Below, in pieces: positions 33,700-42,995 of a DNA stretch of 64,000 bases. Positions within the stretch are counted from its first letter, which is position 1. Each line of letters opens with the position of its first letter. This stretch comes from Alphaproteobacteria bacterium (GTDB taxonomy: Bacteria > Pseudomonadota > Alphaproteobacteria > UBA8366): the NCBI GenBank assembly GCA_028281325.1, contig JANQKC010000025.1, positions 1 through 64,000 of the forward strand, read 5' to 3'. Made by a program: the position numbers and the translations under genes. The notes under the pieces are model-generated. The model ran no database searches and was not told where the DNA came from. It saw nothing but the letters and a program-made list of their open reading frames with translations.

Positions 33700-36461
33700 C
33701 CGGCACCGTCACCTTCACGCTCGATGGGAAAGAGGTCGAGGCGTCCGAGGACGAGACGATCTGGCAGGTCGCCGACCGGCTCGGGCAAGAGATTCCGCAT
33801 CTGTGCTACGCGCCGGAGCCGGGCTATCGGGCGGACGGCAACTGCCGGGCCTGCATGGTGGAGATCGAGGGCGAGCGCGTGTTGGCCGCATCCTGCATCC
33901 GCAAGCCGGCCGAGGGCATGGTCGTGACGACTGCTTCGGAGCGGGCGAAATCGGCCCGCAACATGGTCATGGAACTGCTCATCGCCGATCAGCCCGACCG
34001 CGAGGTGGCGCATGATCCGAAGTCCAAATTCTGGACCTGGGCCGATGCGATGGGCGTGGCCGACAGCCGTTTCCCGGCGCGCGCGAAGGTCGACGCCGAT
34101 CCAAGTCATGTGTCGATCGCGGTCAACCTGGATGCCTGCATTCATTGCAACCTGTGCGTTCGCGCCTGTCGCGAGGTTCAGGTGAACGATGTCATCGGCA
34201 TGGCCTACCGTGGCGACCAATCGAAGATCGTCTTCGATTTCGACGACCCGATGGGGGAGTCGACCTGCGTGGCCTGCGGCGAGTGCGTGCAGATCTGTCC
34301 GACCGGCGCGCTGATGGAAGCGAACCTGCTGGACGAAAACGGCGTGCGGACCGAGTTCGAGGACAGGGATGTCGACACGCTGTGCCCGTATTGCGGCGTC
34401 GGGTGCCAGACGACGGTTCACGTCAAGGACGACAAGATCCTGTATGTCGATGGCCGCGACGGCCCGGCGAACAATAACCGTCTCTGCGTGAAGGGCCGGT
34501 TCGGCTTCGACTATATCAATCATCCGCACCGGCTGACCAAGCCGATGATCCGCCGGGACGATGCGCCGAAGGACGCCGATCTGGAAATCGATCCGGCCGA
34601 TCCGTTGACCCATTTCCGCGAGGCGACGTGGGACGAGGCGCTCGACGCGGCGGCGGCCGGCCTGAAACGCGTGATCGATGCGCATGGCGGTTCCGGGCTG
34701 GCCGGGTTCGGGTCGGCCAAGGGGTCGAACGAAGAGGCGTATCTGTTCCAGAAGCTGGTTCGCACCGGCTTCGGGACGAACAACGTCGACCACTGCACTC
34801 GGCTGTGTCATGCGTCTTCCGTCGCCGCGCTGATGGAGGGGATCGGGTCCGGCGCGGTGACCGCGCCATTCACGGCGGCGAAGGATTCCGACTGCATCAT
34901 CGTGATCGGCGCGCGGCCGGAACAGAACCACCCGGTCGCCGCGACCTTCCTGAAGAACGCGGTGAAGAACGGCGTCAAGCTCATCGTCGCCGACCCACGG
35001 CGGCAGGATGTATCGCGCCTCGCGACGCATAGCCTGCAGTTCAAACCGGGCACGGACGTGGCGCTGCTGAATGCGATGATCCATGTGATCATCGAGGAAG
35101 GGCTGACGGACCAGCAGTATGTTCAGTCGCATACCGAAGGGTTCGAGGCGTTGAAGGCCCGGACCCGGGATTTCGCGCCCGAAGCGATGGCCGAAGTCTG
35201 CGGGATCGATGCGGACACGATCCGCAGCGTCGCGCGGCTCTACGCGACATCGACGCGGTCTATCATCTTCTGGGGAATGGGCATCTCCCAGTCGGTGCAC
35301 GGCACGGACAACGCGCGCGGCCTGATCGCCCTCTCGCTGATCACCGGCCATGTCGGGCGTCCGGGCACCGGGCTGCATCCGTTGCGCGGCCAGAACAACG
35401 TGCAAGGGGCGTCGGATTCCGGTCTTATCCCTATGGTGTTCCCGGACTACCGCTCGGTCGAGGCCGATGACGTGCGGGCCGAGTATGAGGAATTCTGGGG
35501 CACGGAACTCGACCCCAAGGCCGGCCTGACCGTGGTGGAGATCATGGATGCGATCCTGGCCGACCAGATTCGCGCCATGTACATCATGGGCGAGAACCCG
35601 GCGATGTCGGACCCGGATCAGGCGCATGCGCGGGCCGCGTTGGCGAAACTCGACCATCTGGTGGTGCAGGATATCTTCCTGACCGAAACGGCGTGGCAGG
35701 CGGACGTGGTGCTGCCGGCGTCGGCGCATGCCGAGAAGTTCGGCACCTTCACCAATACCAACCGCGAGGTTCAGCTTGCCCGCGAGGCCGTGCCGATGCC
35801 GGGCGAGGCGCGGCAGGATTGGTGGATCATCCAGGAGATCGCGCGGCGGATCGGCCTGAATTGGTCTTACTCGCATCCCAAGGACGTGTTCGCCGAGATG
35901 GGGCAGGTCATGCCGTCGCTCAACAACATCACGTGGGAGCGGCTGGAGCGCGAGGATGCGGTCACCTATCCCTGCGACGCGCCGGACCGGCCGGGCAACG
36001 AAATCATCTTCGGCGACGGCTATCCGACCGAGAGCGGCCGCGCCCGGATCGTGCCGACCGACCTGACGCCGCCGGACGAGTTGCCCGACGACGAGTATCC
36101 GATGATCCTGAGCACCGGGCGATTGCTCGAACATTGGCATACCGGCGCGATGACGCGGCGCGCAACGAACCTGGACGCGCTGGAGCCCGAGGCTTTTGCC
36201 GTATTGTCGCCCGGGGAGCTTAGAAAGCTGGACCTCGACGCCGGAGATATGATCATGGTGGCCACGCGGCGCGGAACCATCGCGTTGAAGGTGCGGCCGG
36301 ACCGTGACGTCCCGCCGGGCATGGTTTTCATTCCCTTCTGCTTTGCCGAGGCGGCGGCCAATCTGCTGACCAACCCGCAGCTGGACCCGTATGGAAAGAT
36401 TCCCGAGTTCAAGTTCTGCGCCGCACGGGTCGAGCCGGTGCGGGCCGCCGCGGCCGAGTAG
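33696..36461 (+). CDS. fdsA: NAD-dependent formate dehydrogenase catalytic subunit (FdsA/FdhA type)
   Basis: The 921-residue molybdenum or tungsten enzyme oxidises formate to CO2. In order: NuoG-like [2Fe-2S] domain (CYAPEPGYRADGNCRAC), two [4Fe-4S] motifs (CIHCNLCVRAC and CVACGECVQICP), a [4Fe-4S] of the catalytic part (CPYCGVGC), and the bis-MGD domain. The metal ligand is Cys371 (TGT codon) in CTRLCHASS, so this is the Cys, not Sec, form. The molybdopterin-binding C-terminal domain follows. With oxalate catabolism producing formate, it harvests NADH at the end of the pathway. No fdhD or fdsC follows. Confidence 0.93.
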   Translation: MTGTVTFTLDGKEVEASEDETIWQVADRLGQEIPHLCYAPEPGYRADGNCRACMVEIEGERVLAASCIRKPAEGMVVTTASERAKSARNMVMELLIADQPDREVAHDPKSKFWTWADAMGVADSRFPARAKVDADPSHVSIAVNLDACIHCNLCVRACREVQVNDVIGMAYRGDQSKIVFDFDDPMGESTCVACGECVQICPTGALMEANLLDENGVRTEFEDRDVDTLCPYCGVGCQTTVHVKDDKILYVDGRDGPANNNRLCVKGRFGFDYINHPHRLTKPMIRRDDAPKDADLEIDPADPLTHFREATWDEALDAAAAGLKRVIDAHGGSGLAGFGSAKGSNEEAYLFQKLVRTGFGTNNVDHCTRLCHASSVAALMEGIGSGAVTAPFTAAKDSDCIIVIGARPEQNHPVAATFLKNAVKNGVKLIVADPRRQDVSRLATHSLQFKPGTDVALLNAMIHVIIEEGLTDQQYVQSHTEGFEALKARTRDFAPEAMAEVCGIDADTIRSVARLYATSTRSIIFWGMGISQSVHGTDNARGLIALSLITGHVGRPGTGLHPLRGQNNVQGASDSGLIPMVFPDYRSVEADDVRAEYEEFWGTELDPKAGLTVVEIMDAILADQIRAMYIMGENPAMSDPDQAHARAALAKLDHLVVQDIFLTETAWQADVVLPASAHAEKFGTFTNTNREVQLAREAVPMPGEARQDWWIIQEIARRIGLNWSYSHPKDVFAEMGQVMPSLNNITWERLEREDAVTYPCDAPDRPGNEIIFGDGYPTESGRARIVPTDLTPPDELPDDEYPMILSTGRLLEHWHTGAMTRRATNLDALEPEAFAVLSPGELRKLDLDAGDMIMVATRRGTIALKVRPDRDVPPGMVFIPFCFAEAAANLLTNPQLDPYGKIPEFKFCAARVEPVRAAAAE

Positions 36462-36485
36462 GTCGGGTATAAGGAATCCCTTGGC

Positions 36486-37235
36486 ATGTCCGGCAAGGGG
36501 ATAACCGTGTCTGATCGTTCCGCGACGGTGTTCAGCATCCTGATGGCGGCGTTCGTCGTCGTCTTGGTGCTGACCAATATCATCGGCGTCAAACTGTTCC
36601 TCGCCTTTCCGCAATCGCTGCCGGACGGTTTCTTCGGCGAGGCGATCACGCTGACGACGGGGTTGATCACCTATCCCATCACCTTTCTGCTGACCGACGT
36701 CGTGTGCGAGGTGTATGGCCGGCGCAAGGCGAACCTGATGGTCATCACCGGTTTCGTGATGAGCCTGCTGATGCTGGTGCTGGTGCAGATTTCCGTCATG
36801 CTTCCCGGGTCGCCGGCCTGGCCTGCGGGCAACCCCGATTACGGAACCGTCGGGGAAATGCAAGCCGCCTTCGAATCCGTATTCACCTTGCCCGGTGTGC
36901 TCGTGTTGGGGTCGATGTCTGCCTATCTGGCCGCGCAACTCCTCGATGTCCGGCTTTTCCATTTTTGGAAACGGATGACGGCCGGCCGTCATCTCTGGCT
37001 GCGCAACAACGCATCGACGATGGTTTCGCAGCTTGTCGACACGATCATCGTAAATTCTATATTCCTCGGCTTCGGACTGGGCCTCGATTGGGATTTGGTC
37101 GCGAAGATCATCGCCGCGAACTATGTCTTCAAGCTGCTGATCGCCATCATCGACACGCCGTTTATCTATCTCGGCGTTTGGGCCGTGCGGCGGCAGATCG
37201 GCGACCAGCCGGAAAGGGCGGCCGTTGCCGATTAG
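36486..37235 (+). CDS. queuosine precursor transporter (YhhQ family)
   Basis: The 249-residue protein has about six membrane segments and the VUT/YhhQ pattern: TNIIGVKLF, then [21 protein letters not shown], and [20 protein letters not shown]. Members import queuosine precursors (preQ0/preQ1). The ATG at 36486 is used; a short GTG-based alternative would drop nine residues. No preQ1 riboswitch fits in the 24-bp gap after fdsA, so it may share that transcript without functional relation. Confidence 0.88.
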   Translation: MSGKGITVSDRSATVFSILMAAFVVVLVLTNIIGVKLFLAFPQSLPDGFFGEAITLTTGLITYPITFLLTDVVCEVYGRRKANLMVITGFVMSLLMLVLVQISVMLPGSPAWPAGNPDYGTVGEMQAAFESVFTLPGVLVLGSMSAYLAAQLLDVRLFHFWKRMTAGRHLWLRNNASTMVSQLVDTIIVNSIFLGFGLGLDWDLVAKIIAANYVFKLLIAIIDTPFIYLGVWAVRRQIGDQPERAAVAD

Positions 37236-37321
37236 TGCGGCGGAATGCCTCGTACTCCGGTCTTGACGTCCCCATATGCCAGGAGTACTCCGCACCGGTA
37301 ACCGCAGCAGGCATTCCATCC

Positions 37322-38023
37322 GTGCACGCCTTCAAGACAATCGGACTGACGAAGGTTTACGGCGAGGGCGAGGCCGCCGTTCACGCCTTGCGCGGCGTCG
37401 ATTTGGAGATTCCCGAAGGCGAGTTGGTCGTCTTGCTTGGGGCCTCCGGCAGCGGCAAGTCGACGTTGCTCAACATTCTTGGCGGATTGGACCATCCGTC
37501 CGACGGACAGGTTTTCTTCCGGGACCAGGAGATCACGACCTTCGACGACAAGGCGTTGACCGCCTACCGGCGCGATCACGTGGGCTTCGTGTTCCAGCTC
37601 TACAACCTGATGCCGAGCCTGACGGCGCATGAGAATGTCGACTTGGTCACCGAAATCTCGCGCGATCCGATGCTAGCGGAAGAAGCGCTCGAAATGGTCG
37701 GCCTCGGCGACCGGATGGACCATTTCCCCGCGCAATTGTCCGGTGGCGAGCAGCAACGCGTTGCGATCGCACGGGCCATCGCCAAACGCCCGACCGTCCT
37801 GTTCTGCGACGAGCCGACGGGCGCCCTGGACAGCAAGACTGGGATCGTCGTTCTGCAGGCATTGCAGGACATCAATCGGACCCTGAACACCACGATCATC
37901 GTGATCACCCATGCGATGGCGACGGCGGCGCTCGCCGACCGGGTGATCATGTTCGGCGACGGCCGGATAAAGGATGTTCGTTTGAACGAAAAGAAATTGG
38001 CGGCCGACCAGATCGAGTGGTGA
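37322..38023 (+). CDS. ABC transporter ATP-binding protein (MacB/LolD/DevA type)
   Basis: The 233-residue ATPase has Walker [10 protein letters not shown], the Q-loop [18 protein letters not shown], signature [16 protein letters not shown] and Walker [18 protein letters not shown] at 37322 is the best start; no in-frame ATG lies nearby and the ribosome-binding site is poor. It is followed within five bases by a two-module FtsX-like permease and a HlyD-type adaptor, an export or lipoprotein-release-type tripartite system. Substrate unknown. Confidence 0.9.
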   Translation: MHAFKTIGLTKVYGEGEAAVHALRGVDLEIPEGELVVLLGASGSGKSTLLNILGGLDHPSDGQVFFRDQEITTFDDKALTAYRRDHVGFVFQLYNLMPSLTAHENVDLVTEISRDPMLAEEALEMVGLGDRMDHFPAQLSGGEQQRVAIARAIAKRPTVLFCDEPTGALDSKTGIVVLQALQDINRTLNTTIIVITHAMATAALADRVIMFGDGRIKDVRLNEKKLAADQIEW

Positions 38024-38027
38024 TCGA

Positions 38028-40403
38028 ATGTCCTTCCTGCTGACATCCCTCGACCGAAAGCTGTTGCGCGACCTCTGGCGCATCAAGGGGCAGGGGATCG
38101 CCATCGCCTTGGTGATCGCCTGCGGCATCGGGCTGTTCATCATGGCGAACGGTATGTTGTCGTCGCTTCAGGAAACCCGGGAAGCGTATTACGATCGTTA
38201 CCGTTTTGCCGACATCTTCGCCCCGGTAAAGCGGGCGCCGGACCGCGTGCTGGCGGAAATCAAGACATTCCCCGGCGTGCGCGCCGTCGAGGGCCGGATT
38301 TCCGCCGGCGTGCTGATCGACGCGCCGGGGACGACCGAGCCGATCACCGGACAGGCCGTCTCCTTGCCGAGGATCGGCCGGCCCGTGCTGAACGACATTT
38401 TCCTGCGTAAGGGGCGCATGCTCGACCCGACCCGCGAAGACGAAATTCTGTTGTCGGAACCTTTCGCGAAGGCGCATGGGTTCGAGCCGGGCGATACGAT
38501 TTCGGCCACGATGAACGGATCGAAACGCAAATTCGAAATTGTCGGGCTCGCCCTTTCGCCCGAATTCACCTACGCCATCGCGCCAGGCGCCTTGGTGCCC
38601 GATCCTTTCCGTTACGGGATACTCTGGCTCGGCAAGGACGCGCTGGCTGCGGCGTTTGATCTGGACGGTGCGTTCAACGAGGTTCTGATATCGCGATCGT
38701 ATAACGCCAACGAGAGCGACATCATCGCGTCGCTGGACCGGCTGCTCGAACGGTATGGCGCGACGGGCGCGTTCCTGCGGGCCGACCAGATTTCCGACAA
38801 GTTCCTGGAGAGCGAGTTGAACCAGCTTGCGACGATGGCGACGGTCCTGCCGTCGATCTTCCTCGCGGTGTCGGCGTTTCTCTTGAATGTGGTGGTTGCG
38901 CGGATTGTCGATGCCGAACGGGAACAGATCGGGTTGCTGAAGGCGTTCGGTTATTCCAATCCGGCCATCTTGTTCCATTATCTGAAAATGGTCCTGGCGA
39001 TCACGTTGCTTGGCATCTTCGTCGGCTCCGGTGTCGGGATGTGGTTGGGGCGGTGGATGGCCCTGCTGTATCAGGAATTCTATAAGTTCCCCTTCCTGAT
39101 TTTTTCCCTGGGTTTGGATACGCTGGCCTTTGCCTTCACGATCGCCGTCACGGTGGCCGTTCTCGGAACGCTTACCGCGGTTCGCCGGGCGGCGGTCCTG
39201 TCGCCGGCGGAGGCGATGCGCCCGCCCGCGCCGGCGAAGTACCGTCAGGCCAGCGTGATGCCGCTTTGGTTCTCGGAGCGGATCGACCAACCGACCCGCA
39301 TGATCCTGCGCCGCATCGCCCGCCATCCGGTGCGGGCGTTGCTGACCAGTGTCGGCCTGGCCTTCGCGACCGCGATCTTGATTACCGCCCGGTTCAACTG
39401 GGACAGCGTGCTCTACATGATGGACGTCAATTTCAACGTCGCCGAACGGCAGGACCTGACGGTCACCTTCGTCGAGCCCGAGTCGGACAAGGCGATTTTC
39501 GAATTGCGCCGGATGGACGGCGTCCTCTATGTCGAGCCGTTTCGCAGCGTGCCGGTACGGCTTCGAAACGGGCATATAGAACGCCGCCAAAGCTTGACCG
39601 GCCTGGTCGAACGTCCCTTGCTCAGCCGGGCCGTGAACGCGGACCTGGCCAGTCTTCAGATACCGCGAAACGGACTGCTCCTGTCGAAGGCGCTCGCCGA
39701 TCTGATCCAGGCCGAGGTTGGCGACGTGTTGCAAGTGGACGTCCTCGAAGACCGCAAGCCCCGGCTGAACCTGACGGTTGCGGGTGTCGCCGAGACGTTT
39801 ATCGGCACATCCGCCTATCTCGAAATCGGTGCCCTCAACAGGAGCCTGAAAGAGGGCCCCCGCGTGTCCGGCGCCTTCCTGATGATCGACCCCGCAAAAC
39901 AAGACGCCATCTACGAACGGTTGAAGGACATGCCGTCGGTCAGCGGCGTCGGCATTGTCGCGGCGGCGCAGCGCTCCTTCAATGAAACGATGGATCAAGG
40001 GATCGGCACGTTTATCGCGATCATTTCGACTTTTGCCGCGTTGATCGCCGTGGGCGTGGTCTACAACAGTGCGCGTATCGCCCTCGCCGAGCGGTCGCGC
40101 GAGCTGGCGAGTCTTCGCGTTTTGGGATTTACCAAGAACGAAGCCTCGTACATTCTTCTGGGTGAAATCGCATTGTTGACCTTTCTGGCGCTGCCGATCG
40201 GGTGCGGTTTCGGATATCTTCTGGCCTGGTTCTTGGCGGCATCCTTTACGACTGAGCTGTATCAAATCCCCTTGGTGATCGAGTTGGCGAGCTATGGCTA
40301 TTCCTGCGCCGTCGTCGCCGGCGCGTCGCTTGTGTCGGGGATCCTGGTCGATCGCGAAATCGGCAAGCTGGACTTGGTGGTCGCCCTGAAAACAAGAGAG
40401 TAA
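38028..40403 (+). CDS. ABC transporter permease, tandem FtsX domains
   Basis: The 791-residue protein begins with a membrane helix near residues 21-40, a large periplasmic domain, three membrane segments around residues 280-390, a second membrane helix near 440, another periplasmic domain, and a last FtsX-like three-helix set in residues 660-790. This duplicated layout is that of MacB/FtsX-superfamily exporters with two halves in one chain. It lies four bases after its ATPase. Full length. Confidence 0.88.
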   Translation: MSFLLTSLDRKLLRDLWRIKGQGIAIALVIACGIGLFIMANGMLSSLQETREAYYDRYRFADIFAPVKRAPDRVLAEIKTFPGVRAVEGRISAGVLIDAPGTTEPITGQAVSLPRIGRPVLNDIFLRKGRMLDPTREDEILLSEPFAKAHGFEPGDTISATMNGSKRKFEIVGLALSPEFTYAIAPGALVPDPFRYGILWLGKDALAAAFDLDGAFNEVLISRSYNANESDIIASLDRLLERYGATGAFLRADQISDKFLESELNQLATMATVLPSIFLAVSAFLLNVVVARIVDAEREQIGLLKAFGYSNPAILFHYLKMVLAITLLGIFVGSGVGMWLGRWMALLYQEFYKFPFLIFSLGLDTLAFAFTIAVTVAVLGTLTAVRRAAVLSPAEAMRPPAPAKYRQASVMPLWFSERIDQPTRMILRRIARHPVRALLTSVGLAFATAILITARFNWDSVLYMMDVNFNVAERQDLTVTFVEPESDKAIFELRRMDGVLYVEPFRSVPVRLRNGHIERRQSLTGLVERPLLSRAVNADLASLQIPRNGLLLSKALADLIQAEVGDVLQVDVLEDRKPRLNLTVAGVAETFIGTSAYLEIGALNRSLKEGPRVSGAFLMIDPAKQDAIYERLKDMPSVSGVGIVAAAQRSFNETMDQGIGTFIAIISTFAALIAVGVVYNSARIALAERSRELASLRVLGFTKNEASYILLGEIALLTFLALPIGCGFGYLLAWFLAASFTTELYQIPLVIELASYGYSCAVVAGASLVSGILVDREIGKLDLVVALKTRE

Positions 40404-40418
40404 CAAGGAGCATTGAAC

Positions 40419-41642
40419 ATGAACCGGCGTCTCTTTCGCCGTGTACTGACGATCGGATTGCTGGGCCTGTTCGCCGGGTTCCTGGCCTTTGCGTTTCGCC
40501 CGCAGCCGGTTCCGGTGGATATCGGCGCCGTCACGAAGGGGCCGATGGCCGTGTCGGTTGCCGAAGAAGCGAGAACCCGCGTGCGCGACGTCTACGTGGT
40601 ATCGGCGCCGGTGACCGGCCGGCTGTTGCGGATCGAGCAAGAGGCCGGCGATCCGGTCGAGGCGCGGTCCACGGTCGTTGCCGCGATGTTGCCCAGCGAC
40701 CCGTCGTTTCTCGACGTGCGGTCGATGACCGAGGCCGAAGCCGGTGTCCGCAGCGCGGCGGCGGCGCTTGCCTTGGCGAAAGCCGAGGTCAACAAGGCCG
40801 TGGCGGAGGTCAATTTCGCCGAGTTGGAGTTGAAACGCGCGCGTGAGCTGGTTCGTAAGAATGCGGCGTCGAAGGCGGCGTTGGACCGCGCCGAACTCGA
40901 GCTTCGTTCGTCGGAGGCGACGCTGCAAATGAGCAACGCCACCGTTCAAGCGCGGGAAGCCGATTTGGAGACGGCACGGGCCCGGTTGATCGATCCGGCG
41001 CGCGCCAGCGAACTCGACGATCCCGAACAAGACGGCATTGTTTCCGTTCGGGCGCCGGTCAGCGGCCGGATTCTGCGGCTGCTGGAGGAAAGCGAGACCG
41101 TGGTAACCGCAGGGACGGCGCTTATCGAACTCGGCGACCCGCGGGGCGATCTGGAAATCGTCGTGGAATTGCTGTCGACCGATGCGGTTCAGGTAAAAGA
41201 AGGCAATCGGGTCATTATCGAAAAATGGGGCGGCGAGGGGGATTTGGCCGGCGTTGTCGACCGGATCGAACCCTTCGGCTTCACCAAGGTGTCCGCCTTG
41301 GGTGTCGAAGAGCAAAGGGTTAACGTCATCCTGCAGTTCACGGGGCCGGCGGAACGCCGGGCGGCGTTGGGCCATGGGTTCCGGGTAGAAGTCCGTATCG
41401 TGGTCTGGGAAGAGGACGATGTCGTCCGCGTGCCCGCGAGCGCGCTTTTCCGGGATGGCGAAACATGGGCCGTCTTTAGATATGACGGTGAAACGGCCCA
41501 GCAGGTCGCGGTGCAGATCGGCCGGAACAACGGCATGGTAGCGCAGGTTTTGGAGGGGCTGTCGGCTGGCGATCAGGTTGTTTTATACCCCGGCGACCGC
41601 GTTTCCGACGGCGTGCGCGTTACGCCGCGGTCCGAAAGCTAA
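40419..41642 (+). CDS. HlyD-family periplasmic adaptor protein
   Basis: The 407-residue product has an N-terminal membrane anchor (TIGLLGLFAGFLAFAF), a lipoyl/barrel-sandwich half (VVSAPVTGRLLRIEQEAGD), a long coiled coil (about residues 100-190), the second lipoyl half (VRAPVSGRILRLLEESE) and a beta-barrel plus membrane-proximal domain. ATG at 40419 follows AAGGAG at eight bases. Together with the ATPase and permease it spans the periplasm to an outer-membrane factor not encoded here. Confidence 0.9.
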   Translation: MNRRLFRRVLTIGLLGLFAGFLAFAFRPQPVPVDIGAVTKGPMAVSVAEEARTRVRDVYVVSAPVTGRLLRIEQEAGDPVEARSTVVAAMLPSDPSFLDVRSMTEAEAGVRSAAAALALAKAEVNKAVAEVNFAELELKRARELVRKNAASKAALDRAELELRSSEATLQMSNATVQAREADLETARARLIDPARASELDDPEQDGIVSVRAPVSGRILRLLEESETVVTAGTALIELGDPRGDLEIVVELLSTDAVQVKEGNRVIIEKWGGEGDLAGVVDRIEPFGFTKVSALGVEEQRVNVILQFTGPAERRAALGHGFRVEVRIVVWEEDDVVRVPASALFRDGETWAVFRYDGETAQQVAVQIGRNNGMVAQVLEGLSAGDQVVLYPGDRVSDGVRVTPRSES

Positions 41643-41845
41643 ATCAACTTGAAGAATAAATTCAAATTGAATCCGAATTTATTCGGAATGATATAGTTAA
41701 TATTAGGAATATTGATCATATATTAAGGTTAATCAAAATAAAAATACATAATTTTCAAATTAACTAAAAATTTTACTAGTATTTTTCTGAGAGTGGAGTA
41801 AAGTACTAACACTTAGTGGGAGGGGTGCTTGCGTTGGGGGAGATC
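41643..41845. other. AT-rich intergenic region upstream of the LuxR-type gene
   Basis: This 203-bp stretch is far richer in A and T than any neighbour. It has a small hairpin CCGAAT/ATTCGG (41673-41686), with no U-run right after it. The rest probably holds the promoter and possible nucleoid-protein or regulator sites for the LuxR-type gene. Confidence 0.5.
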
Positions 41846-42520
41846 ATGTCTCAAGCACCTCTTATGATTGTCGGCGGTACCAGCCTCTTCCGCCGGGGAT
41901 TGGGCAGTTTCATCGAGGCAAGCCCGCTGGACCTTGTCGCCGAATACGATGATCCGGCGAGTTGTATCGCGGGAACCGCGGATCAGTCCGCGCCGGAGCC
42001 GGAGTTGATCGTCTACATTTCCAATGGCGATCCTGAAGAGTCCGCGGAGTCGGTGGAACTGTTGCAAGACTCTTTTCGGTCGGCTCGGATTTTGGTTCTG
42101 TCGACGGAGCTGTCGGTGGACGAGTTGGGAGCCTGTCTCCGGGTGGGAGCGGGCGGATACCTTCTCAGCAACCTGTCGAAAGACGTCCTCATACATTCGG
42201 TTCGCCTGATCCTTCTGGGAGAGACCGTATTCCCGTCCCAATTGGCGACGGCTTGGGCGACGGGCCAACTGCGGCGCAGCGACCAGTGCAACACGAAGCT
42301 TCTGGGCGACCTTACGCCGCGTGAATTGGATATCCTGGGCTGCCTGACCGAAGGCGCGTCGAACAAGGTCATCGCCCGCCAGCTTGGCATCACCGAAGCG
42401 ACCGTGAAGATCCATATGAAATCCTTGATCCGGAAGATCGGCGTGCAAAACCGGACCCAGGCGGCGCTTTACGCCCTGCATAGCGGTTTTAGCCGCGAAC
42501 CGGCCGCGTTGGCCGCGTAG
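41846..42520 (+). CDS. LuxR-type regulator with a degenerate receiver domain
   Basis: The 224-residue protein has the NarL/FixJ layout: receiver-like domain (residues 5-125) and a C-terminal LuxR helix-turn-helix (about 150-215, with LTPRELDILGCLTEGASNKV and TVKIHMKSLIRKIGVQNRTQ). The receiver lacks the key residues: the usual acidic pair is VGG in LMIVGGTS, the phosphoacceptor Asp region reads LIVYISNGD, and the conserved Lys near GYLL is Ser. It therefore cannot work by ordinary phosphorylation. GGGGGAG precedes the ATG at 41846; an upstream TTG or ATG would put the AT-rich leader in the protein. No kinase adjoins. Confidence 0.85.
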   Translation: MSQAPLMIVGGTSLFRRGLGSFIEASPLDLVAEYDDPASCIAGTADQSAPEPELIVYISNGDPEESAESVELLQDSFRSARILVLSTELSVDELGACLRVGAGGYLLSNLSKDVLIHSVRLILLGETVFPSQLATAWATGQLRRSDQCNTKLLGDLTPRELDILGCLTEGASNKVIARQLGITEATVKIHMKSLIRKIGVQNRTQAALYALHSGFSREPAALAA

Positions 42521-42662
42521 GGAGCCCCCGCGCCTAGTCCGAAAGGGCTAATCCGGAAAAGGAAAATGGACCAGTGATGGCAATGCTTTAGAGGGGTACT
42601 CTCCCAGGTGTGGAAACACTCCACATCAACTCACATTGATAAACGTCACACACACTCCCAAA

Positions 42663-42683
42663 ACCCCGCTTCGGCGGGGTTTT
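42663..42683. terminator. strong terminator, bidirectional
   Basis: CCCCGC, loop TTCG, GCGGGG, then TTTTT; on the opposite side AAAA precedes the stem, so it can act in both directions. It lies 143 bp after the LuxR-type gene. Confidence 0.8.
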
Positions 42684-42860
42684 TCTTGGGCGATATAGGA
42701 AAATATCCTGATTTTAGGGGGTGCCGCAAAGTTGCCATTTATTCTCCCCTCGATTGCCCAGACGCGCGCCCAATTTCGACATGCGGCGGCGATACGGTTT
42801 CCGAGTACTCCCTCGAAGGATCCCCCTTCACCAACACCAACATCGACCACGGCAAACACC

Positions 42861-42894
42861 GGGCCCCATCGAAAGATGGGGCCCCTCCCGTTTT
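42861..42894 (+). terminator. GAAA-tetraloop hairpin, probable terminator
   Basis: GGGCCCCATC and GATGGGGCCC pair perfectly around a GAAA loop; CTCCCGTTTT follows. The U-run is short and begins six bases after the stem, so termination efficiency is uncertain. No annotated plus-strand gene lies between it and the terminator at 42663, which is why a short RNA is possible here. Confidence 0.5.
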
Positions 42895-42917
42895 GGCCTC
42901 CGGTTTGCGCCGGTCTC

Positions 42918-42950
42918 AAAAAAACGGCCCCCTGCTTACGCAGGAGGCCG
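42918..42950 (-). terminator. terminator of the small secreted-protein gene
   Basis: CGGCC plus CCTGC pair with GCAGG plus GGCCG around TTAC with one mismatch (42925-42950). Seven A bases at 42918-42924 give a U-run on the minus strand, right after the stem and 45 bp past the stop of the gene at 42996. Confidence 0.75.
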
Positions 42951-42995
42951 ATTCAACAGGGAAGCTCCGGAAATGAAGTGAGGTGTTGCTAAAGC

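Larger units (their letters stand above)
42521..42995. other. gene-free region with several hairpins
   Basis: No protein gene is supported in these 475 bases. There are three strong hairpins (42663-42683, 42861-42884 and 42925-42950, listed separately) and a weaker one, TGTGGA/TCCACA, near 42608-42624. The 170 bases between the first two strong hairpins could encode a small RNA ending at the second, but I see no good promoter. The third serves the minus-strand gene at 42996. Confidence 0.4.

Noticed and set aside
36462-36485. preQ1 riboswitch before the queuosine precursor transporter
   Set aside because: The gap is only 24 bases, too short for the aptamer, and no matching structure is seen in the fdsA 3' end.
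33450-37319. Very long open frame (over 1,280 codons) on the minus strand
   Set aside because: It lies opposite the complete formate dehydrogenase and transporter genes; its product is rich in Arg, His, Asp and Gly without domains, as expected for an antisense frame in GC-rich coding DNA.
37947-41375. Over 1,100-codon open frame opposite the ABC/HlyD export genes
   Set aside because: Same reason: the plus-strand genes have all expected motifs and ribosome-binding sites, whereas the antisense product has none.
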